Source: Pseudomonadota bacterium
GTDB lineage: Bacteria; Pseudomonadota; Gammaproteobacteria; Burkholderiales; Thiobacillaceae
NCBI GenBank assembly: GCA_021836225.1
Contig: JAKBJA010000066.1
Location: forward strand, 1 to 8,279
DNA: 8,279 nucleotides
Direction: 5' to 3'
Made by a program: the position numbers and the translations under genes. The notes under the pieces are model-generated. The model did no database searches. It had not been told where the DNA came from and worked only from the letters and a program-made list of their open reading frames with translations. Shown piece after piece: positions 1-4,720 of this stretch (positions are counted from its first letter, which is position 1; the number at the start of each line of letters is the position of its first letter).

Positions 1-44
1 TTTTTCTATTCTCGGTCGCGCGCGGGCGAACGGCAATGGTCGTT

Positions 45-53
45 TGCTACACT
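45..53 (+). promoter_or_regulatory. Extended -10 promoter element for the modE-like gene
   Basis: TGCTACACT reads as an extended -10 (TG, one base, then TACACT, 4 of 6 to TATAAT). It ends six bases before the ATG at 60, which puts the expected transcription start on or next to that ATG. There is no convincing -35 hexamer 17 bases upstream, which extended -10 promoters can do without. The call rests on one short motif. Confidence 0.4.
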
Positions 54-59
54 CGCCGC

Positions 60-401
60 ATGGCAACGCGATTGAACCTGAAAACAGCGCAACTCAAGGC
101 CGACGGCCGCTTCTGGCTGACGCTGGACGGCAGGAATTTCCTCGGCCGCGGCCGCGTCGAACTGCTGCAGCGCATCCGCGAAACCGGCTCCATTTCCAAG
201 GCCGCCAAGGCGATGAAAATGAGCTACAAGGCCGCGTGGGACGCGGTCGACGCGATGAACGCCGCGTGGCAGTCGCCGCTGGTGGAAAGCGGTCCTGCCG
301 GCAGCCGCCTGACCGAGGACGCCGAGCGGCTGATCGCCGCCTTCCACAAGGCCGAGGCGAAACACGCGGCCTTCATGGAAAAGCTCGCCGACGGTCTCTA
401 G
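60..401 (+). CDS. ModE-like winged-helix regulator, DNA-binding domain only
   Basis: A 113-residue protein similar to the N-terminal DNA-binding half of the molybdate-responsive regulator ModE. Residues 32-67 carry the LysR-like helix-turn-helix seen in ModE, with the landmarks GSISKAAKAMKMSYKAAWDA and DAMN, followed by a wing and a long C-terminal helix (about 86-110) suited to dimerisation. Full ModE proteins are about 260 residues with two C-terminal Mop/TOBE domains that bind molybdate. Those are absent, so molybdate sensing cannot be assumed, and no molybdate transport or cofactor gene is in view. The Gly-rich wing of E. coli ModE is shortened here to GPAGSR. ATG 60 is preferred to the in-frame ATG at 36 because ModE similarity begins after it and the extended -10 lies between the two. 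No ribosome-binding site precedes ATG 60, consistent with a leaderless message. It converges on rlhA. Confidence 0.8.
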   Translation: MATRLNLKTAQLKADGRFWLTLDGRNFLGRGRVELLQRIRETGSISKAAKAMKMSYKAAWDAVDAMNAAWQSPLVESGPAGSRLTEDAERLIAAFHKAEAKHAAFMEKLADGL

Positions 402-2371
402 GGACGCGTCTTGTAGAAATTCAGCGGTGCCGCGGCTTTGGCGACCGCCGGCTTCAGTTTCCCCATCACATGCATCTCGCACGGCTTGCAGTCGAAGCGC
501 AGGGTGAGCTTTTCGCTGCCGTTGATCAGCGTCAGCGGCGCGGCGCGCACCGTGCCCTGTACGCCGGTGACGCCCTTGGTCTGCTTGGGGCACAGGCTCA
601 GCGAATAGCGCACACAGTGCTTGGTGATCATCAGCGAGACTTCACCGGCTTCCTCGTGGCTTTCGTAGGCGGCGGCGATGACCTGCACGCCGTGCCTGGC
701 GTAGAAATCGCGCGCCTTGTGGTTGTAGACGTTGGCCAGATAACTCAGCGTGTCCTCGGGATAGATTGCCGGCGGCTCGACCGGCATTGCACGCGGCGGA
801 CGCTGATACGCCGCTGCACGCGCGGCTTCCAGCGCGGCGACGGCATCTCGGCGCAGGGCGTTGAGGAAGGATGCGGGTACGAACCAGGGCTGCATCAGTT
901 CCAGCGCAATGCCCATGGCCACAAACGGGGTGGTGCCGAGCTTGCCGAGGTGCTCGCGCAAGGTCGTTTCCGCCTTGGCGGCGTCCTTGGCCGCTTCCTT
1001 CGCGTGCGCTGCATTCACCGTGACGCTGTGGCCATCCTCGTCGGTCAGCGTCAAGGCAAACCCATCGGCGGTTTCGTCCAGCCGCAGCCACACGCCGATG
1101 CGGCGCTCGCTCGACGGCTTGTCGAGCAGGCGCGTCCAGTTCATGTCGCGGTTGCGGTTGACCAGGGTGCCGGCGCGCAAGTCCTTGAAGCCCGACATCG
1201 GGTCTTTCGGGAACACGCGCCACACGCCCTCACCCACTTTTTCCGCGCGGTTGATCGCGAGGCCCGCCAGGTCCTTCTTCAGCGTGTAGTAGCAGAGGCC
1301 ATCGCCGTTGTTGAGCACGATATCCGGCGAGTCGGTTTGCAACTCGACCCATTTGTCGCCGACCTTGCTGACGTAGCCGATGGGCAGGCCGGGGTTCTTC
1401 GGCGTGTCGAACGCGCCGATGTCTTCCTTGCGGCCTGCGACAAAGTAGTCGGTGAACTCGCGGTTGAAGTTCTGGTTGGGGTCGGGGGTGAAACTGAACG
1501 TGGTGCGGCCTGAGGATGCGCGCGCGAATTCCGGACGTCGCTCGATGACCTGGTCCAGTAGCGTGCGGTAATGGGCGGTGATGTTCTTCACGTAGCCCAT
1601 GTCCTTGTAGCGGCCTTCGATCTTGAAGCTGCGGATGCCGGCGTCGATCAGTGCCTCGATGTTGTCGCTCTGGTTGTTGTCCTTCATCGACAGCACGTGT
1701 TTGTCGTGCGCGACGATGCGGCCTTCCATGTCGGTGACCTGGTAGGGCAGGCGGCAGGCCTGCGAGCAGTCGCCGCGGTTGGCGCTGCGCCCGGTGTGGG
1801 CGTGGCTGATGTAGCACTGGCCGCTGTAGGCGACGCACAGCGCGCCGTGGACGAAGAATTCGAGGGTCGTTTCGGGCCGCGTGGCGGCGCGGATGGCGGC
1901 GATCTGGCCAAGATCGAGTTCGCGCGCGAGCACGATCTGCGAGAGCCCGACATCCTGCAGGAAGCGGGCCTTCTCCGGCGTGCGGATGTCGCACTGGGTG
2001 CTGGCGTGCAGCTGGATCGGCGGCAGGTCGATCTCCAGGAGGCCCATGTCCTGGATGATGAGGGCGTCGACGCCGGCGTCGTACAGCTCCCAGACCTGCC
2101 GGCGCGCAGGCTCCAGTTCGTCGTCGGCGAGGATGGTGTTGAGGGTAGTGAAGATGCGCACGTTGTAGCGGTGCGCGTGCTCGACCAGCCGCGCGATGTC
2201 GGCGACGTCGTTGGACGCCGCGGCGCGCGCGCCGAATGACGGTCCGCCGATATACACCGCATCGGCACCGTGGTTAACGGCTTCGATGCCGATAGCGGCG
2301 TCGCGCGCAGGCGCGAGCAGTTCGAGTTGATGGGGTTGCACGAGAGGGTGTTCCGGACAGCAAAGGCGCAT
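398..2371 (-). CDS. rlhA: RlhA: 23S rRNA 5-hydroxycytidine C2501 synthase (peptidase U32 family)
   Basis: A 657-residue member of the U32 family. It matches E. coli RlhA (YdcP, about 650 aa) along its length, from ELLAPARDAAIGIEAVNHGA near the N-terminus to the C-terminal CPKQTKG and FDCKPCEMHVMGKLK segments. The U32 signature is intact at 171-189 (E-x-F-x2-G-A-L-C-x4-G-x-C-x-I-S). C179, C186, C202 and C206 are candidate Fe-S ligands by analogy with UbiU/UbiV/TrhP. SFKIEGRYKD (248-257) is also typical. The extra C-terminal half (DUF3656 region) separates RlhA from the shorter TrhP/UbiU/UbiV, so the protein is expected to hydroxylate C2501 of 23S rRNA rather than to be a protease. It lies 25 bases after yceI as the last operon gene. 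The ATG at 2371 has no clear ribosome-binding site. A GTG at 2341, nine bases after GGAA, would give a start closer to that of E. coli RlhA. Confidence 0.9.
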   Translation of the reverse strand: MRLCCPEHPLVQPHQLELLAPARDAAIGIEAVNHGADAVYIGGPSFGARAAASNDVADIARLVEHAHRYNVRIFTTLNTILADDELEPARRQVWELYDAGVDALIIQDMGLLEIDLPPIQLHASTQCDIRTPEKARFLQDVGLSQIVLARELDLGQIAAIRAATRPETTLEFFVHGALCVAYSGQCYISHAHTGRSANRGDCSQACRLPYQVTDMEGRIVAHDKHVLSMKDNNQSDNIEALIDAGIRSFKIEGRYKDMGYVKNITAHYRTLLDQVIERRPEFARASSGRTTFSFTPDPNQNFNREFTDYFVAGRKEDIGAFDTPKNPGLPIGYVSKVGDKWVELQTDSPDIVLNNGDGLCYYTLKKDLAGLAINRAEKVGEGVWRVFPKDPMSGFKDLRAGTLVNRNRDMNWTRLLDKPSSERRIGVWLRLDETADGFALTLTDEDGHSVTVNAAHAKEAAKDAAKAETTLREHLGKLGTTPFVAMGIALELMQPWFVPASFLNALRRDAVAALEAARAAAYQRPPRAMPVEPPAIYPEDTLSYLANVYNHKARDFYARHGVQVIAAAYESHEEAGEVSLMITKHCVRYSLSLCPKQTKGVTGVQGTVRAAPLTLINGSEKLTLRFDCKPCEMHVMGKLKPAVAKAAAPLNFYKTRP

Positions 2372-2375
2372 TTTA
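2370..2375 (-). promoter_or_regulatory. Possible internal -10 (TAAAAT) for rlhA
   Basis: TAAAAT on the minus strand (5 of 6 to TATAAT) overlaps the first annotated ATG of rlhA. If used, transcription would begin near 2363, inside the annotated reading frame, and translation would start at the GTG at 2341. No good -35 is seen at 16-18 bases, so this is weak evidence for a secondary promoter allowing rlhA expression independent of the operon. Confidence 0.22.
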
Positions 2376-2396
2376 CCGGAGACCGCCCCGCCCTGC

Positions 2397-2975
2397 TTAC
2401 TGCGCTGGCTGCTCCATGACCGCCTCGATCGCCAGGGTCAGCGTGACCTCGTCGCTGACGAAGGGCACGTTCTTGCCCATGTTGAAATCCGAGCGCTTGA
2501 CCTTGGCCGTCGCATTGGCGCCGCATGCGGGCGCCTTCAGCATGGGATGGGGCATGCACTTGAAGTGGGTGACCTCGAGCGTCACCGGCTTGGTCACGCC
2601 CTTGATGGTGAGGTCGCCCGTCACGCTGACCGGCTGGTTGCCCTTGAATTTCATGCTGCTGGACTTGAAGGTGATCGTCGGGTACTTGGCGGTATCGAAG
2701 TAGTCCGCGCCCTGGATGTGCTCGTTGAACAGCGCGTAGCCGGTGTTGACGGAGGTGGCGTCGATGGTCACGTCGACCGAGCCGGTCTTGGCGTCGAAGT
2801 CCATCACCACCTTGCCGCTTGTCTTGTCGAACTTGTGGGTCTGGATGGAATAGCCGAGATGGCTGTAGGTGAAATGCGGATAGGTGTGGTGGTTGTCGAT
2901 GTTGTAGGTCGAGGGCGCGGCCTGGGCGGACACGGCAAAGGCAGCAAGTGCGGTGAAAATGGCGAGGCGTTTCAT
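2397..2975 (-). CDS. yceI: YceI-family periplasmic lipid/quinone-binding protein (paralogue 1)
   Basis: A 192-residue exported YceI-like lipocalin-fold protein. Residues 1-19 form a signal peptide (K2/R3, hydrophobic core, cleavage expected after A-Q-A at 17-19). The mature part shows family landmarks in order: the FTYSHLGYSIQTHKFDKTSG strand pair (35-54), EHIQGADYFDTAKYPTITFK (85-104), GDLTIKGVTKPVTLEV (120-135) and RSDFNMG (161-167). C140 and C151, in a loop rich in His and Pro, could form a disulfide. YceI relatives bind isoprenoid chains or ubiquinone, and a periplasmic quinone-binding role beside a b561 cytochrome is inferred. The start at 2975 is set by an AAGGAG site six bases upstream and by the signal peptide; an upstream in-frame codon at 3026 would spoil both. 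It follows paralogue 2 after 31 bases and precedes rlhA by 25. Confidence 0.9.
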   Translation of the reverse strand: MKRLAIFTALAAFAVSAQAAPSTYNIDNHHTYPHFTYSHLGYSIQTHKFDKTSGKVVMDFDAKTGSVDVTIDATSVNTGYALFNEHIQGADYFDTAKYPTITFKSSSMKFKGNQPVSVTGDLTIKGVTKPVTLEVTHFKCMPHPMLKAPACGANATAKVKRSDFNMGKNVPFVSDEVTLTLAIEAVMEQPAQ

Positions 2976-2981
2976 GGATGG

Positions 2982-2987
2982 CTCCTT
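2982..2987 (-). promoter_or_regulatory. Ribosome-binding site fixing the yceI paralogue 1 start
   Basis: AAGGAG on the minus strand, six bases before the ATG at 2975. It decides the start in favour of MKRLAIF and against the longer reading frame beginning at 3026. Confidence 0.8.
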
Positions 2988-3006
2988 GGGTTGAGAGATC
3001 TGCGGA

Positions 3007-3561
3007 TTAGTTGCCGCTGGCGGCAATGCGGAATTTCACCTGGACTTCGTTGGCGACGGTGGCAACATCGGCCCACAGGCCTTCGCCGATGCCGAAGTCC
3101 AGGCGCTTGAGCACGAAGCCGCCGTCGAAGGTGGCGGCGTTCTTGCCGGGAATGTAGGTCACCGGCACGGTCATCTCACGGCTTCGGCCCTTGAGCGTGA
3201 GCGTGCCGCGCATCTCGTAGCGGTTGTTGCCCACCGCGCGCACCTGGGTGGAGACGAAGGTCGCCTTCGGGTACGCGCTGCGGTTGAACCACAGCTTGCC
3301 GGCGGACTCATCGTCGGCCTCGGGCGAGCCGGCGTCGATGCTGGCAAGGTCGATCTCGATCTGCGCGCGCGCCGCCTCGGGCTTGGCGGGATCGAACGCC
3401 ATCTGGGTGGTGAAGCGCTTGAAGCCCCCCTTCACCGGAACGCCCATCTGGCGAAATTCGAATCCGATGCTGCTCTGCTTCGGCAGCACGGTGGTGTATT
3501 CCACGGCGTGGGCCGCGGGGGCGGCCAGCACGGCCACCAAGGTGAATGTCGCGAGTTTCAT
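3007..3561 (-). CDS. YceI-family periplasmic protein (divergent paralogue 2)
   Basis: A 184-residue exported protein. Residues 1-19 are a signal peptide with expected cleavage after A-H-A (17-19). The mature chain keeps the YceI pattern: SIGFEFRQMGVPVKGGFKRF (31-50), a middle strand ending IEIDLASIDAGSPEADDE (68-85), LWFNRSAYPKATFVSTQVRA (90-109), GTLTLKGRSREMTVPV (119-134) and a C-terminal LKRLDFGIGEG (151-161). It differs strongly from its neighbour: the usual DxHL-type segment is replaced by DDESAGKLWFNRS, and it has no cysteine. So it is probably an old paralogue with its own ligand or partner, not a recent duplicate. An AAAGGAA site lies five bases before the start. The start codon overlaps the cytochrome b561 stop (ATGA), which implies translational coupling. 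Membership of the fold family is clear; the ligand is unknown. Confidence 0.87.
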   Translation of the reverse strand: MKLATFTLVAVLAAPAAHAVEYTTVLPKQSSIGFEFRQMGVPVKGGFKRFTTQMAFDPAKPEAARAQIEIDLASIDAGSPEADDESAGKLWFNRSAYPKATFVSTQVRAVGNNRYEMRGTLTLKGRSREMTVPVTYIPGKNAATFDGGFVLKRLDFGIGEGLWADVATVANEVQVKFRIAASGN

Positions 3562-4106
3562 GTGCGTTCCTTTCTGCCCCAGCCCATGCGCTGCAGGAAA
3601 GGCCGGCGTTCGATGAAGTGATGCTTGAGCGCCGCACCCACGTGCAGGATGACCAGCCCCAGCAGCGTAAAGTTCAGCGCCTTGTGCACCCCGGCGAGCA
3701 GTTCGCCCAGTTCGCGATCCTTTTCAATGAGATCGGGCAGCGGCAGCACGCCGAACCACACGGTCTGAAAACCCTTGGCCGAACTCATCAGCCAGCCCGA
3801 CAGCGGAATCGCGATCATCAGCAGATACAGCAGACCGTGCACGACCGCGCCCGCTCTGCGCTGCCAGGCGGCGATGCCGGCCGGATGCGGCGGCGGTGTG
3901 TGTGTCAGCCGCCAGGAGAGCCGGACGGCGACCAGAAGAAACACGGTGACGCCGATCCACTTGTGGTAGCTGTAGAGCTTCAATTTGCCAGGCGACAGCG
4001 GCAGATCGACCATGTACAAACCGAGCGGAAACGCCGCAAAGATCAGCAGCGCCATCAGCCAGTGCAGCACGATGGCGGGGGTCGAATAGCGCGTCTCGGT
4101 GCTCAT
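3558..4106 (-). CDS. Cytochrome b561, CybB/YceJ type (diheme quinone-linked membrane protein)
   Basis: A 182-residue inner-membrane protein with four predicted helices (about 10-32, 48-66, 87-107, 143-162). Heme-ligand histidines lie where E. coli CybB has them: H15 in VLHW and H155 in VILH for one heme, and H48 in SYHKWIG and H141 in GVHK for the other. H90 and the C-terminal HHF (162-164) and RM motifs are also typical. CybB is a superoxide:ubiquinone oxidoreductase that moves electrons from superoxide to ubiquinone. YceJ, its relative beside E. coli yceI, is a close alternative. The context here (two yceI genes directly downstream) favours the YceJ-YceI arrangement, so no symbol is assigned. 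The start at 4106 has a strong AAGGAGG site four bases upstream and overlaps the marR stop by ATGA. The frame stays open upstream to 4550, but that part is the marR gene read out of frame. Confidence 0.88.
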   Translation of the reverse strand: MSTETRYSTPAIVLHWLMALLIFAAFPLGLYMVDLPLSPGKLKLYSYHKWIGVTVFLLVAVRLSWRLTHTPPPHPAGIAAWQRRAGAVVHGLLYLLMIAIPLSGWLMSSAKGFQTVWFGVLPLPDLIEKDRELGELLAGVHKALNFTLLGLVILHVGAALKHHFIERRPFLQRMGWGRKERT

Positions 4107-4543
4107 GCCGCCTCCTTCCTGAACATCTGTTCCAGCGAACGCAGGGCGGCCTGCCAGCGCTTGTGTTCGGCCGCGCCCGAGCCGGCAAAGCACGCGGCCA
4201 GATGCGCCAGGTGCGCGGGGAACGCCTTGGCAAACAGGGCTTCGCCGGACTTGGTCAGGCGGACGATCTGGCAACGGCGGTCGCTGCCGTGCGCGACACG
4301 CTCGACCCAGCCGCGATCGGCCAGACGGTCGACCACGCCGGTGAGCGTGCCTTTGGTGATGAGCGTCCTGTCGCCCAGCTCGGTCGCGGTCATGCCCGGG
4401 GTGTTGCCGAGCGTGGCGATGATGTCGAACTGTGGCGGCGTCAGCCCGAGCGTGCGGATGTCCGCGGCTGAGTAGGCCTCGAAAGCCTGGTAGCACTGCG
4501 CCAAGGCTTGAAGGGTCGGCAGGAAGTCGGCTGGCTGGCTCAT
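4103..4543 (-). CDS. MarR-family transcriptional regulator, probable autorepressor of the operon
   Basis: A 146-residue MarR protein. The helix-turn-helix spans about 52-76 (TATELGDRTLITKGTLTGVVDRL), and the wing is 77-97 with the family D-R-R at 88-90 (GSDRRCQIVRLTKSG). The N- and C-terminal helices (4-30 and 101-142) would form the dimer interface and ligand pocket. It is the first gene of the minus-strand cluster and its stop overlaps the b561 start. A 36-base palindrome covering the predicted promoter lies just upstream, the usual layout for MarR autorepression. C17, in helix 1, lies near the position of the redox cysteine of OhrR (C15), but the rest of that site is not clearly conserved, so peroxide sensing is only a possibility. 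The ligand is unknown. The ATG at 4543 has only a weak GAG-type site upstream. A GTG at 4550 and an ATG at 4554 lie in other frames. Confidence 0.88.
   Translation of the reverse strand: MSQPADFLPTLQALAQCYQAFEAYSAADIRTLGLTPPQFDIIATLGNTPGMTATELGDRTLITKGTLTGVVDRLADRGWVERVAHGSDRRCQIVRLTKSGEALFAKAFPAHLAHLAACFAGSGAAEHKRWQAALRSLEQMFRKEAA
4111..4117 (-). promoter_or_regulatory. Ribosome-binding site for cytochrome b561
   Basis: AAGGAGG on the minus strand, four bases before the ATG at 4106 and inside the 3' end of the marR gene. It fixes the b561 start and would allow re-initiation after marR translation. Confidence 0.8.
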
Positions 4544-4557
4544 CGCTCACTCATTTT

Positions 4558-4593
4558 GTTCTAACTAGAACTAAATTTAGTTCGTGTTAGAAC
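4558..4593. promoter_or_regulatory. 36-base palindromic operator, probable MarR binding site
   Basis: A dyad centred between 4575 and 4576. The core GAACTAAATTTAGTTC (4568-4583) is a perfect 16-base palindrome. Outer arms GTTCTAAC (4558-4565) and GTTAGAAC (4586-4593) pair perfectly around the same centre. Only 4566/4585 and 4567/4584 mismatch. It can also be read as two 14-base sites, GTTCTAACTAGAAC and GTTCGTGTTAGAAC, in mirror orientation and separated by 8 A/T bases, which suggests two MarR dimers. It covers the spacer and -10 of the operon promoter. Confidence 0.8.
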
Positions 4594-4602
4594 TATAGTC
4601 AA
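4574..4602 (-). promoter_or_regulatory. Sigma70-like promoter of the marR-b561-yceI-yceI-rlhA operon
   Basis: On the minus strand, TTGACT (4602-4597, 5 of 6 to consensus) is followed by exactly 17 bases and then TAAATT (4579-4574, 4 of 6). The expected start is near 4567, giving a leader of about 24 bases to the marR ATG. The spacer and -10 lie inside the palindromic operator, so a bound repressor would exclude RNA polymerase. Confidence 0.65.
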
Positions 4603-4605
4603 GCA

Positions 4606-4720
4606 TTTCTTGCCGGACCCGACCGCCGGCTGCGCGACGTGGTGCGGCCGCTGCCCGCTGCCAGGCCGTGACACCAACGATAGAACAACCGTCCCCGGGG
4701 CCCCGGTCGGTCCGGTTTTT
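4606..4720 (+). ncRNA. Candidate small RNA divergent from marR
   Basis: The strip between the operator and the flavoprotein gene encodes no protein. On the plus strand it has a -10-like TATAGT (4594-4599) abutting the operator. Its two ends are complementary: CCGGACCCGACCG (4613-4625) pairs with CGGTCGGTCCGG (4704-4715), 12 pairs with one bulged C, and TTTTT (4716-4720) follows at once. A transcript from about 4606 would be some 115 bases, closed by this stem. No matching -35 is visible. The call is structural inference only. Confidence 0.25.
4688..4720 (+). terminator. GC-rich hairpin with T tract, possible intrinsic terminator
   Basis: A local hairpin can form from ACCG (4688-4691) with CGGT (4708-4711), enclosing CC/GG and GG/CC pairs around a GGCC loop, with a T-T mismatch and a small bulge. 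On the plus strand it leads through CCGG into TTTTT. On the minus strand it lies just past the flavoprotein stop but is followed only by TTGTTCT, so it could be at best a weak terminator for that gene. It competes with the longer pairing of 4613-4625 with 4704-4715. Confidence 0.3.

Noticed and set aside
44..1513. Long open frame on the plus strand (489 codons) across the modE-like gene and the rlhA 3' half
   Set aside because: It is low-complexity G/A/R/V-rich translation lying antisense to rlhA and out of frame with the modE-like gene. Such shadows are common in GC-rich DNA; it has no family resemblance or start signal.
398..2371. Collagenase-like U32 protease as the function of the 657-residue protein
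   Set aside because: The full-length match is to RlhA, an rRNA hydroxylase. The conserved cysteines and the C-terminal extension fit that group rather than a protease.
3558..4550. A 330-residue b561 protein starting at 4550
   Set aside because: The first 148 codons are the marR gene read in another frame. A strong AAGGAGG site and family length support the start at 4106.
4639..4665. Repeated GCTGCC/GCCGC segments that looked like a repeat or stem
   Set aside because: The repeats are short and imperfect, expected by chance at this GC content. Only the end-to-end pairing of 4613-4625 with 4704-4715 looked notable.
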